NCBI GenBank assembly: GCA_945876185.1
Contig: CAMCMZ010000040.1
Coordinates: forward strand, 1-34,824
Direction of reading: 5' to 3'
DNA length: 34,824 bases
Source of the DNA: Candidatus Kuenenia stuttgartensis
Lineage (GTDB): Bacteria; Planctomycetota; UBA11346
Part shown: piece by piece, positions 14,233 through 22,444 of the stretch
How the letters are laid out: the number at the start of each line of letters is the position of its first letter
How positions within the stretch are numbered: position 1 is the stretch's first letter
Position numbers and translations under genes: made by a program
The notes under the pieces: model-generated
What the model saw: only the letters and a program-made list of their open reading frames with translations
Database searches by the model: none
What the model was told of the DNA's origin: nothing

Positions 14233-16386
14233 GTGCTCTTTGATTCTCCACGATTGACTGCGCTCTCATTCCTCATGCTCATGCCGTTGTTAGCGGCAGA
14301 TCCGCCACCGCATCCTGGCGAACCCCAGGCGCATCGCGACCTGGTGCCGGGCAAACCGAGCACCTCGGCGCGGTTGTACGCCCGTGAGCATCCCGAGGGC
14401 CCACCCCGGGTGGAACCGGTGTACGTCCAGCCGGTGAAGGCCGACCAGTGGGAACTGGTGATACCCAAGGCTCATCCCGCAGGCGCCGAGGCCATCGTCA
14501 CTGTATCCACCCGTGATGGGGCGGTGCTCAATGGCAGCACTTTGGCGCCGAAGGCTGATAATTTCTTCCATTACACCAGTACCTATCGACTCCAAGTGGC
14601 CAAGGATCGGCTGAGCGGTTCGCTCCGCATCCGGTTCCTCGACAAGAAAAGCCTGAATGCCCAAGAGACCCTGACCATGGGCGTCGAGCGCGTGGTCATC
14701 CTGGATGTCCAGGTGAAATCCGGGCAGGTCAGCGGCACCGGCGAACTGCTGGGGGTGGGGGCGGCACGGACGCCGCTGACAATCAGGGGCAAATATTTTG
14801 CTGGCGGCCGGCCGGAGCGACCCGAGGACACCATCGCTGCTGGCGCGGGGTGGCCTGGGCATCGCGGCCCCTTCGGCAACGGGGCGGCCGAGGACCGCGG
14901 CTGCCGCCTACTCGCCGATCTGGCCCAGGCCCGACCTGTCTGGAAATGCACCGAGGACCTGCCCGATGGCCGCGCGCATACCAGCGGTGGCGGTCCGATG
15001 GGGCCGATCCTGGGCGACAAATCGTGCGTCGATTGGCTGCGTCATGCGGGATCCAAATCCGGGCCGGTGGTCGCCGACGGCCTGGTTTACCTGTATACCA
15101 TGATCCCCTCGGGCCAGGTCGGCGAAATCATTCCCGACAAGCGATTCTCGTCAGATGTTTTCGATCAGGCGGTGCTCACCCAGGCGGCTCACGATTGGTT
15201 GCCAGGAGTGGCGGCAAAACCCGGACCGCCAGAAGAACCCGGGCTGACCGACAGCGCCAAGCCGCGTTTCTATCCCCAACGCACCATGTTCTGCGTTGGC
15301 GCCGACGATGTGATCTTCTGCTTCGAAGCCGCCACCGGCCAATTGCGCTGGAAGACCGTCTATCCAGCGGCGTCGGCAAATTACGGCGGCAGCAAAGGCG
15401 GACCGCACCTGAGCGCTTTCGTCGCCAATGGCAAAGTTTATGCCCTGGGCTCGACCGAACGCATCTATTGTCTGGATGCCAAGACCGGCAAGGAGATCTG
15501 GCAGTCGAGTACCGGCTGGAGCGCCACGGCAAAATACAAGATCCTGCAAGAATGCCTGGCCGCAAAAACCGGATTCCCGCGCAACCGCAGCCTGGAAACC
15601 TCTTTGGTGGTCGCCGAGGGGGTGGTCGTGGTCTGTGATCAGCGCGGCAAACTGCACCAGAAGGACGGTTATGCTTACACAGAAGGCCCAGGACTGATCG
15701 GCCTTGATGCCGCCACCGGCAAGAAGCTTTGGCAGACGGCAGAGGGCATCACCAGCGACAGCGTGACTCCCTGTCGCTGGGTTCATCAGGGGAAGACCTA
15801 CATCCTGGTTAACGGTTCCGACAAGTTACGGGCGCTCGATCCGATCAGCGGCAAGTTCCTCTGGGAAGTCCCGTGTGGACCGTCCGGCATGAGCCTGGTC
15901 GCGGATCAGGACTATGCCGTCGCCAACACGGGCGATGCGAAGCAGGCCGAGGTGTCGGGTTTCCGGATAACCCCCAAGGGCGCCGAGAAGATCTGGTCGT
16001 TGCCCAAGAATTATCAGATACCACGGGGATACTTCTATCCAGTGATCTATCGCGGCCATCTCTACGCCATCGGTGGCGAGAGCGCTTTGATCTGCGTCCG
16101 CCTGAGCGACGGCAAGGTGGTGGCCGCGGTGAAGGATCTCGGCGGTGGGCATAGCGGAGGTGGCGATTCCCTGATCGCAGGTGAAGGCCGGACCATCGGC
16201 AGCGGTCTGTGCGTAACCGGCGTCGAAGAAAACACCAAACCGCTGCACGCCCCGTGGCGAGTCGCCTTCGCCATCGGCTATTTCACGCCCTTGGATACGG
16301 CCCTGGTCGATGGCCGGTTCTTCCTGCGCGATAAGACCGGGATCGTCTGCTATGACCTGCGCGATGCCGGGGCTGCCGCAAAATGA
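14233..16386 (+). CDS. Secreted PQQ-type beta-propeller repeat protein
   Basis: Product of 717 residues starting at GTG 14233 (GGAG seven bases upstream). An N-terminal signal peptide (LTALSFLMLMPLLA, about 8-21) directs export. The N-terminal ~200 residues are a beta-rich region without recognised motifs. The rest is a PQQ-like propeller with repeated blades such as VIFCFEAATGQLRWKT, RIYCLDAKTGKEIWQS, LIGLDAATGKKLWQT and LRALDPISGKFLWEV, each with the AxxGxxxW/LDxxTGK pattern. No catalytic Asp/Ca site of quinoprotein dehydrogenases and no heme-binding CxxCH is apparent, so a structural, binding or scaffold role outside the cytoplasm is more likely than alcohol oxidation. Such proteins are abundant in Planctomycetota. 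It is flanked by the two copies of the isochorismatase gene. Confidence 0.87.
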   Translation: MLFDSPRLTALSFLMLMPLLAADPPPHPGEPQAHRDLVPGKPSTSARLYAREHPEGPPRVEPVYVQPVKADQWELVIPKAHPAGAEAIVTVSTRDGAVLNGSTLAPKADNFFHYTSTYRLQVAKDRLSGSLRIRFLDKKSLNAQETLTMGVERVVILDVQVKSGQVSGTGELLGVGAARTPLTIRGKYFAGGRPERPEDTIAAGAGWPGHRGPFGNGAAEDRGCRLLADLAQARPVWKCTEDLPDGRAHTSGGGPMGPILGDKSCVDWLRHAGSKSGPVVADGLVYLYTMIPSGQVGEIIPDKRFSSDVFDQAVLTQAAHDWLPGVAAKPGPPEEPGLTDSAKPRFYPQRTMFCVGADDVIFCFEAATGQLRWKTVYPAASANYGGSKGGPHLSAFVANGKVYALGSTERIYCLDAKTGKEIWQSSTGWSATAKYKILQECLAAKTGFPRNRSLETSLVVAEGVVVVCDQRGKLHQKDGYAYTEGPGLIGLDAATGKKLWQTAEGITSDSVTPCRWVHQGKTYILVNGSDKLRALDPISGKFLWEVPCGPSGMSLVADQDYAVANTGDAKQAEVSGFRITPKGAEKIWSLPKNYQIPRGYFYPVIYRGHLYAIGGESALICVRLSDGKVVAAVKDLGGGHSGGGDSLIAGEGRTIGSGLCVTGVEENTKPLHAPWRVAFAIGYFTPLDTALVDGRFFLRDKTGIVCYDLRDAGAAAK

Positions 16387-16510
16387 TCTTGGGAAACACC
16401 CTCGGATTCATCCAGAAGACCTGAAGGAACGGAAACGAAAGGGTGGGCACAGATGGGATTTGCGGGGATAGGCGGGTTCGCGCCGCCGGAGGCCGCTGAC
16501 GCATCAGGGT

Positions 16511-16711
16511 ATGGCCATATTCGATCTCACCCCCGGCAACAGCCAACTTTTGGGCATCGACGTGCAGGATCGCTTCCTGGACGCCAGCCGCGACTCTGCC
16601 CTCGCCGCCGCGCGCGACCTGGGGGCATTGGTGGTGCCGACCGAATCGATCGTCTTCCGTTGGCAGCGCCAGGCTGGCGTCGGGCAATTCCGGGAGATTT
16701 CCAGGCTGTGA
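16511..16711 (+). pseudogene. Internally deleted copy of the isochorismatase-family gene
   Basis: The 66-residue frame joins the N-terminus (FDLTPGNSQLLGIDVQDRFL) directly to the C-terminus (DASRDSALAAARDLGALVVP onward) of the gene at 13347-13907. An in-frame deletion of about 118 codons removes the catalytic Lys and Cys, so it cannot be an active hydrolase. The upstream DNA is also shared: the 15-base GTTCGCGCCGCCGGA occurs at 13292 and 16476. The deletion joint lies where both parental edges read roughly CGG-x-CTG/CTT-G, which fits recombination at short homology. The reading frame is kept and the remaining parts are well conserved, so either the event is recent or the stub is expressed. 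Confidence 0.85.
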
Positions 16712-16848
16712 AATGAGGACAGATGTCCGGCCATTGGGCCGCTTCGCTGCGTACATCAGTCCTCATTTGGTGTACAGACAGGATGTCTTCCACCACGGTT
16801 AGTGCCTGCGGCAGGCACGGAGAGGTGGCAGGACATCTGTCCGTACAC
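16711..16848. repeat. Hairpin-rich intergenic element between convergent genes
   Basis: Two structured units lie side by side. Left: AAATGAGGAC (16711-16720) pairs with GTCCTCATTT (16759-16768). Right: an 18-base arm starting GTGTACAGACAGG (16770-16787) pairs, with few mismatches, with the arm ending CTGTCCGTACAC (16831-16848); inside it CCACC pairs with GGTGG and a perfect hairpin GTGCCTG-CGG-CAGGCAC sits at 16802-16818. The motif GGACA-nn-TGTCC occurs at 16717-16728 and 16831-16842. It could terminate both convergent transcripts or be a non-autonomous palindromic repeat. Confidence 0.65.
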
Positions 16849-16869
16849 AAAGTAAGCGCCTGGTCGGCG

Positions 16870-18486
16870 TCAGCGCAGCTTGAACCCGTCGCTGGAGGTG
16901 ACCACCCAGCCCAGACCGATCGCGGTGCTGGCTCCGGGACTGAGGTCGAGTCCCCAGGCGCGCAGGCCGGGTGAGGGTTCGCTGCTGCCGGGCGAGGTGT
17001 CCGCCAGGATGGTGACCGTGACCTCACCCAGTCGGCTGATCGCACTGGAAGCCAGGAAAAACACCGTGCGCCGTTGCGTGCCCAGGTGGTGGATGTTCCA
17101 GGTCCAGCCTTCCTTGTGGCGCGTTGTGGTGCGATCGCCTTCGCCGGGTTTCCAGGCGAGTCCAGGTTCGACGAAGATGCCGGGGTCTTCCTCCAGACAG
17201 AGATCGATGGTGGTGCCCGGAGCGGCCCCCTGGAACCATCCCGAACCGGTCAGGCGGCCATCGACGACGATGGTCAGCGGTCCAGGTTGCAGCCCGCGTG
17301 CGGACAACGGAATGGTGGCGTGGCGTTGGGCGATCGGCGCGCGCAATGGCGCGAGTTCCCAGCGATCCTCGGCGATGGTCAGGCTTTCTGCCGGAAGATC
17401 GATGATCAGGCGTTCCTGTTCGCGCGGCAGGGCGATGGTACCCAGGGACCAGCGTTCAGGAGCCAGATCACTGGCCGGAGCAACCGGAAGCGACTTGGGC
17501 AGGGAGGTGGTCCTGACGCCAGTGGCCTCAGACATTGCTGCAACCGTGACCAGCTCAGCCCGGCTGGCACCAGCGGCCTTCCCGCTGGTGATCGTCACCA
17601 CGCGCTTGTTCGCGATGGTGTCGGCGGCAAGGCGGATCGGGCGTTCCTCCGGGCCTCGCAGCGGTTCGGTGCGATTGGTCGCCACGGCCTCGCAGGTGAT
17701 TGCTGGCAGGGACAAGGCCAGCGGTTTGGTCATCACAGCACGCCGGATCAGGTTCGCCTTGCCATCCTTGATGATGACGGCCGCAGCCGGTGTCCAACGC
17801 AGTTCGTTGGTGGACAGACGAATCATGACCCGTCCGCCATCCTGCCGATCAAGGTGCAGTCGGCGCACCGGTGCAGGAGTGGCTGCTCCGGCCCAGGCGG
17901 AGGCCATGTCGGACGCACTGACAGGACCCTGCGTGGACAGCAGCAACGCCGCACTGCCGCCGCGCGCCACCGCCTCGGCCCGACGGACCAGATCGCCTTG
18001 CGCCGATCCCCAGGCATTGCGCTTGGTCTCGCGGGCGGCGCGACTGGCGACGGCGGCATCGATCGCGGCAAGCCATCCAGCCGGGTTCAACGCGGGATCA
18101 AAGCCCGGCAAACGCGACGTCAGGCGAAGCTCGTTCCTGCTCGCGAGTTCATCCGCCACGGCCAAGGCGGCGCGGGCATCGTCGAGGCGATTGCGTTCGT
18201 CGAGCAGGGCCAGCAATCCGGCGGGCGCGGGCGGAGCAGGGTCGCGTTCTTCCGCGATCGACCAGGCGGCGCCTTCAACCGCGATGCTGCCGGCAGGAGT
18301 CGCAGGCAGTGACACGACCAGGCCAGCCGCCGGGATGTCCAGGTTCCAGGTCAGGATGGCGCCATCCGGGTGGATAGTGAGGTTGCGCGGCGGGCCAAGG
18401 TCGGCCGCTGCCATGGTCGCCGTCAAGCCGGCCCAGAGGCCGAGGACGGCGAGCGGACACTGCGGGGAAATGCTGGCGCGGCTCAT
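16870..18486 (-). CDS. Secreted DUF4139 (MuiA-like) family protein, short paralog
   Basis: Product of 538 residues with an N-terminal signal peptide (AVLGLWAGLTATMAAA, about 13-28). An N-terminal region (NLTIHPDGAILTWNLDIPAAG, about 35-55) resembles DUF4140. A middle helical segment rich in Ala/Arg is followed by a DUF4139-like C-terminus: LSTNELRWTPAAAVIIKDGK opens it, and near the end come GPLTIVVDGRLTGSG, PGTTIDLCLEEDPGIFVEPG and LSPGASTAIGLGWVVTS. Its start overlaps the stop of the longer paralog by four bases (ATGA), so the two are translationally coupled and probably work together. Known members are called mucoidy inhibitor A-like, but their biochemical role is not established. Sequence similarity to the family is moderate. 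Confidence 0.72.
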   Translation of the reverse strand: MSRASISPQCPLAVLGLWAGLTATMAAADLGPPRNLTIHPDGAILTWNLDIPAAGLVVSLPATPAGSIAVEGAAWSIAEERDPAPPAPAGLLALLDERNRLDDARAALAVADELASRNELRLTSRLPGFDPALNPAGWLAAIDAAVASRAARETKRNAWGSAQGDLVRRAEAVARGGSAALLLSTQGPVSASDMASAWAGAATPAPVRRLHLDRQDGGRVMIRLSTNELRWTPAAAVIIKDGKANLIRRAVMTKPLALSLPAITCEAVATNRTEPLRGPEERPIRLAADTIANKRVVTITSGKAAGASRAELVTVAAMSEATGVRTTSLPKSLPVAPASDLAPERWSLGTIALPREQERLIIDLPAESLTIAEDRWELAPLRAPIAQRHATIPLSARGLQPGPLTIVVDGRLTGSGWFQGAAPGTTIDLCLEEDPGIFVEPGLAWKPGEGDRTTTRHKEGWTWNIHHLGTQRRTVFFLASSAISRLGEVTVTILADTSPGSSEPSPGLRAWGLDLSPGASTAIGLGWVVTSSDGFKLR

Positions 18487-20960
18487 GGCGCGATCTCCAG
18501 GACGGGACGCTGGTCGGTGGCGTAGGACAATTTGTAGATCACAGTCAGCGTGTCGGAAATTTTCACATCAGCGCGCTGGTACGGATCCTTGTCCAGGCGT
18601 TCCTCGGCGGCGCGGCCAGACAGCTCGGGATTTTGCAGGGTGATCTCCACCCCGGTGCGCGGTCGCGGCAGCGGTTCGGAAACCGTTACGCTCACGTTCA
18701 GTCCGGGTGGGCCGGTAACCTGATCGGTGATGGTCACGTAGGCCTTGCGGCCGGACAACCAGCCATCTTCGGAGCGGACCACGACCCGGCGTTCGACCGC
18801 CAGGCGCTGGTCGATGCCGGCTCCGATCGTCACCTGGCCGGCCGGCGGGGTGAATGGCAGGGGCACGCTGCCGACCGGACTGCCGTCGATGACCACCACG
18901 CACGGCCCTGCCGGCAATGGGGCGGGACCGGGATTGGTGCCGGTGAATCGCCGCCACACCGCATTGTCGACGATCGGGAAGGCGTGGCGCTGCAAACGTC
19001 CCTGAAGGCGGATCGGGGCGAGATCGACCACGGTGTCGCGATCGCGGGCCAGGGCGAGTCCGGCCGGCAGGGTGAAGGTCACCGGCCAACCCTGCGCCGC
19101 CTGGGCCGGATCGGGCGGTGGCGGGGCGACGGCGGGTTTGCCGACGACCCGCGTCACCTGCGCATACCGGTAGTACACCTCCAGGCAGAGCGTGAGCAGG
19201 GCGGAACCGACGGGTTCACCGGCGGGATGTGGTGGCGGTGCCCCGGACTGGCGTTGGATCAGGTGATCGCGCACCACGTTGTTCCAGTTCTTCCAGGCAT
19301 CGCCACCGACCTGGAACGCAGCCAGGTTGAGCAGGTAGATGGTCGCGATCCGCCCCTGGTCGACATGGTCGCCCAACCGGCCTGCCACACCGTCGAGCAT
19401 CGCACCAGGCAGGACTGGCGTTTTACCGCTGTAGGTCTGGATGGCGGCGGTTGCAGCGAGACGGTCGAGCGGGTCTGAGATCCGATTGGCGGCGTCGCTG
19501 GCACGGGTCGCAATGCTCTGGACATCGGCATCCAGCCCTGCGGCCAGGCTGGATTTCATCGCCATCACGGCAACGACGGCAGCGAAGCCGCCGTTGAGTG
19601 GCGTGGGATCGGCCACCACCCGATCCAGATCCCCGGCCTGGACCCGGGTGATCAACCGGTCGCGCCACGCGTCGCAGATCGGACGCAACTCCTGGTCGTT
19701 CGTCATCGCATAGGCCTCGGCCAGGGTCAGGGTGCCGAGGGCGAGGCCGGTGAAGGATTGGCGGGCCGGAGGTTCGGCAGCCAACCAGGAGATGGCCTTG
19801 CTGATGGTTTGGCGGAACCGATTAGGGGTTTTGTGGTCGTAGCCTGCACCCAGAAGCCCGAGCAGGACCAACGCGGTGCCTTCGGTGCGGTACGCTCCGA
19901 CCGCGAAGGTGCCGTCGGTCTGCTGCGCTTGGGTCCACTGCCGGAAGCCGCCCTCAACCGCACTTTCGCTGGCCCTGCTGCCGCCAAATTTCCCGACCGC
20001 ACGTTTGCGGCCACCACCACTGCGATTCCCGAACATGCCGGAACTGCCGCCACCGGCACCGATGGCCATGAAGGCGCCTTGCCCGCCCATCTCCACGTCG
20101 TTCACTGCGTTTTCATTGGTCAGGATTGGGTCCGCCTGCACCAGGCGCGGTCTTTCCAGCCCGCCGACGGCTTCGGGCAGGCCGTACCAGCGCACCTGCA
20201 AGTCGCCGATGGTCACCGGACCGTTCGCCCGCCGCGTCACCAGCTGTACCGGAGCCTTGCCCCAGTCCTCGCCGTTGCGGTTGCGCACGGTGGCCACCGG
20301 CACCAGTTCGGCCGCCGATTCGTCAAGGACACAACGCCAAGCCAGCGACCAGGAAATATCCTGCATGCGGTAGGCCAGCCGGATCGGGCGGTCCTGCGCC
20401 ATGCGCGGGACCGACAAGCCGAGATCTCGGGCGAGGGCTGGTGCGGGCAGGCTGTTGAGTTCCTCTTGGGCCTTGTGGCGTTCAGCCATGGCGGCGGAAT
20501 GATCGCTGCGACTGGTGGCAAATTGGGACAGCACGGCCTGTTCATGCGCCGCCCAGGCGGCGGGTGCGATGGGCGGCAGCTTGCCGCCGCCCGCAGCGAC
20601 ATCAGGAAAATCCTTGGCCACCAAGCCGGTCCAGTAACCCCGTTGCGTCGCCTGGGTCATGCGTTCGTCGCAGGCGGCAATGGTTTGGCGCAATTCCCGG
20701 CGTCGGTCGGCAACCGGATCGGCAGAGGGCGGTCGGTTCACCACCTGGACGCGATCCAGGGGCAGATGATCCACCAGCAGCGAGGCCGAACCGAGGTCCA
20801 TGCCGTTGGGCAGGCCTGAGATCTCGCCATCGTTCGCCGGCAGGATCCCGGCCCGTTCGACCCAGGCCCCGTCCGGCGCGATGGTCACCTGGACCACGGG
20901 CAGGTCGACGGCCGACAGGATGGAGCAGCAGGCGAGGATGGTTGGGACGCGGGTGTGCAT
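18483..20960 (-). CDS. Secreted DUF4139 protein with alpha-toroid domain inserted
   Basis: Product of 825 residues from ATG 20960 (start of a signal peptide, MHTRVPTILACCSILSA); an in-frame extension to 21074 has no such signal and is rejected. Domains in order: DUF4140-like (VTIAPDGAWVERAG, about 25-75); helical linker (80-180); first half of DUF4139 (YRMQDISWSLAWRCVLDE...NRNGEDWGKAPVQLVT, 197-242); Gly-rich SGMFGNRSGGGRKRAVGKFG (307-326); an alpha-toroid of the prenyltransferase/squalene-cyclase-like kind (about 333-605; QQTDGTFAVGAYRTEGTALVLLG, then TLAEAYAMTND); second half of DUF4139 (about 620-823; CVVVIDGSPVGSVPLPF, ERRVVVRSEDGWLSG). The Gly-rich plus toroid module resembles one seen in planctomycetal secreted proteins. 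No DXDD cyclase motif is visible, so binding or scaffolding is more likely than terpene chemistry. First gene of a two-gene operon. Confidence 0.8.
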   Translation of the reverse strand: MHTRVPTILACCSILSAVDLPVVQVTIAPDGAWVERAGILPANDGEISGLPNGMDLGSASLLVDHLPLDRVQVVNRPPSADPVADRRRELRQTIAACDERMTQATQRGYWTGLVAKDFPDVAAGGGKLPPIAPAAWAAHEQAVLSQFATSRSDHSAAMAERHKAQEELNSLPAPALARDLGLSVPRMAQDRPIRLAYRMQDISWSLAWRCVLDESAAELVPVATVRNRNGEDWGKAPVQLVTRRANGPVTIGDLQVRWYGLPEAVGGLERPRLVQADPILTNENAVNDVEMGGQGAFMAIGAGGGSSGMFGNRSGGGRKRAVGKFGGSRASESAVEGGFRQWTQAQQTDGTFAVGAYRTEGTALVLLGLLGAGYDHKTPNRFRQTISKAISWLAAEPPARQSFTGLALGTLTLAEAYAMTNDQELRPICDAWRDRLITRVQAGDLDRVVADPTPLNGGFAAVVAVMAMKSSLAAGLDADVQSIATRASDAANRISDPLDRLAATAAIQTYSGKTPVLPGAMLDGVAGRLGDHVDQGRIATIYLLNLAAFQVGGDAWKNWNNVVRDHLIQRQSGAPPPHPAGEPVGSALLTLCLEVYYRYAQVTRVVGKPAVAPPPPDPAQAAQGWPVTFTLPAGLALARDRDTVVDLAPIRLQGRLQRHAFPIVDNAVWRRFTGTNPGPAPLPAGPCVVVIDGSPVGSVPLPFTPPAGQVTIGAGIDQRLAVERRVVVRSEDGWLSGRKAYVTITDQVTGPPGLNVSVTVSEPLPRPRTGVEITLQNPELSGRAAEERLDKDPYQRADVKISDTLTVIYKLSYATDQRPVLEIAP

Positions 20961-21145
20961 GGCGAAGATGATCGCAGCGTGTTCACGAAGGTTCAATCGA
21001 ATGATCCTTACGCGATCGTCGCTGGTGAGACGCTGCGCCACCAGCCCCCGGGTTGCACACCGGGCATGACGCAAGGGCGTGACCTAGGTGTCAACAGGAG
21101 CGCTACTATGGGAAAATGTCAGAATTCCATGGCCGGAGATCCACC

Positions 21146-21757
21146 ATGCCCATCGATGCTGTCCAGACGACATCCGTGTTCATGGCGGTCCTGCTGGCCG
21201 TTTCCGTCCAGGCTGGCGAACCTGCCGCCAAGGTGGCTGCACCTGCAGTCACCCTCACCACCTTGCGCGCCCAGATCGCGGCCCTGCAGAAAGCCGATCG
21301 CCAGGTCTGGACCACCTTCGACCGCGATCGCGACGGCAAGGCGAGCGAGGTCGAGGTGCTGGCCGCGTTGGCCGAGAATCCGGCCTGGTTCCGTGCTCGC
21401 TTCAAGGCCGAGTTCACCGCCATCGATCGCAACCATGACAACGCGCTGTCCGTGTCCGAATTGCAGGCGTTGGCCGACTCCAGCCCGAACGAGGCCTACA
21501 AGCTGGACGTCGACGAGCGCAAGCGTTCGACTCGCGACCGTTTCGGCCCTGGCACGGACGGCCAGGTCGGAGCCAATATCGGCGTCAGCAGCGGTGGCGG
21601 CGGCGAGGCCTTCGTTGCCCACCTGAATCAGCAGGCCTACATCCAGGATTACGACGTCGTCCAGGGCCAGTACATGCCGGTGGTCGGCATCCTGACCACG
21701 GGAACCGTGCTCAGCGTCGGCAACGTCATCATCACCATCCGCCGCGTGAAGCGCTGA
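21146..21757 (+). CDS. Secreted EF-hand protein 1 (canonical calcium loop)
   Basis: Product of 203 residues. ATG 21146 has GGAG seven bases upstream and begins a signal peptide (VFMAVLLAVSVQA, about 11-23); an upstream ATG-like start at 21116 is less likely. EF-hand loop 1 is canonical: D59-x-D61-x-D63-G64 with Glu70 at position 12 (FDRDRDGKASEVEVLAAL). Loop 2 (D94-x-N96-x-D98, Glu105) lacks the central Gly but keeps the ligand positions. After a Gly-rich linker (about 135-153) comes a C-terminal segment, YIQDYDVVQGQYMPVVGILT, ending in VGNVIITIRRVKR, that is conserved in the next gene. A calcium-dependent extracytoplasmic role is likely. It is divergent from the DUF4139 operon across 185 bp. 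Confidence 0.85.
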   Translation: MPIDAVQTTSVFMAVLLAVSVQAGEPAAKVAAPAVTLTTLRAQIAALQKADRQVWTTFDRDRDGKASEVEVLAALAENPAWFRARFKAEFTAIDRNHDNALSVSELQALADSSPNEAYKLDVDERKRSTRDRFGPGTDGQVGANIGVSSGGGGEAFVAHLNQQAYIQDYDVVQGQYMPVVGILTTGTVLSVGNVIITIRRVKR

Positions 21758-21761
21758 CGCC

Positions 21762-22403
21762 ATGAACCATTCTCGCCCTGGACTTCCCTCTTCCCTGCTC
21801 CTGGTCGCCGCCGTGCTGGGCGGATGCATCCTGGCCCGAGGCGGAACTGCCGGTGAAACTTCGGCGGCAACGCTAAAACCCGCTGTGATCACCTTGCATG
21901 AATTCGTCGTCCGCATCCAGGCCTTGCAGAAGCAGGAAGCCGACCTCTGGACGGAATTCGATCTCGACCGCGACCGCAAGGTGAGCGAGGTTGAGGTGCT
22001 TGCCGCGCTGGCTCGCCGTCAGACCTGGTTCAGCGATCGCTTCCCTGATTTGTTCCGTGCCGTTGATGGCAATCACAATCGCAAGCTCAGCGCTGGCGAA
22101 CTTGACGCCCTGGCAAAGCGCAGTGGCGGTCCGGTCACGCTGGCAGTCACTGAACGGACGAAGTCCGTACGCGAACGTTCGAACCTGGATGGCGCCGCCG
22201 ACCTGAAGGCTGGCGCGGGCAATGCCTTCACCTTCGGCGATGGCGATCGCGTGCGCGCCAGCGCGACCTTCGCGACTCAGTATTCCTACATCAAAGGCTA
22301 CGACGTCGTGGGTGGGAATTTCGATCCCGTGATCGGGGTGCTCAGTTCCGGCCAGACCATCAACGTCGGCGATTTCGCCATCATCATCGAAAGGCTGCCT
22401 TGA
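21762..22403 (+). CDS. Secreted EF-hand protein 2 (degenerate loops, possible lipoprotein)
   Basis: Tandem paralog of the preceding gene, four bases behind it, 213 residues. The signal peptide ends in VLGGC, a possible lipobox with Cys22. Loop 1 reads D67-x-D69-x-D71-R72 with Glu78: the central Gly is Arg. Loop 2 reads D102-x-N104-x-N106 with Glu113 and also lacks Gly. Calcium binding is therefore probably weaker than in paralog 1. The helix after loop 1 (SEVEVLAALARRQTWFSDRF) and the C-terminal segment YIKGYDVVGGNFDPVIGVLS...VGDFAIIIERLP match paralog 1 closely. The pair is probably one complex, or two variants with different calcium affinity; this is inference. Confidence 0.82.
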   Translation: MNHSRPGLPSSLLLVAAVLGGCILARGGTAGETSAATLKPAVITLHEFVVRIQALQKQEADLWTEFDLDRDRKVSEVEVLAALARRQTWFSDRFPDLFRAVDGNHNRKLSAGELDALAKRSGGPVTLAVTERTKSVRERSNLDGAADLKAGAGNAFTFGDGDRVRASATFATQYSYIKGYDVVGGNFDPVIGVLSSGQTINVGDFAIIIERLP

Positions 22404-22444
22404 CCTTGTCTTGACGTTGGGCCTCGCCGGCCAGCCTGCGGCGC

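Noticed and set aside
14233-16386. Quinoprotein alcohol dehydrogenase, suggested by the propeller repeats
   Set aside because: No heme-binding CxxCH and no recognisable catalytic Asp/calcium site; PQQ-like blades alone do not show dehydrogenase activity.
16880-18643. Plus-strand frame of 587 codons opposite the short DUF4139 gene
   Set aside because: Arg/Ser/Pro-rich shadow with no domain; the minus-strand product has a signal peptide and DUF4139 features and is coupled to its neighbour.
18483-20960. Functional terpene cyclase, suggested by the toroid domain
   Set aside because: No DXDD or DDxxD catalytic motif is visible, and the domain is embedded in a secreted DUF4139 protein.
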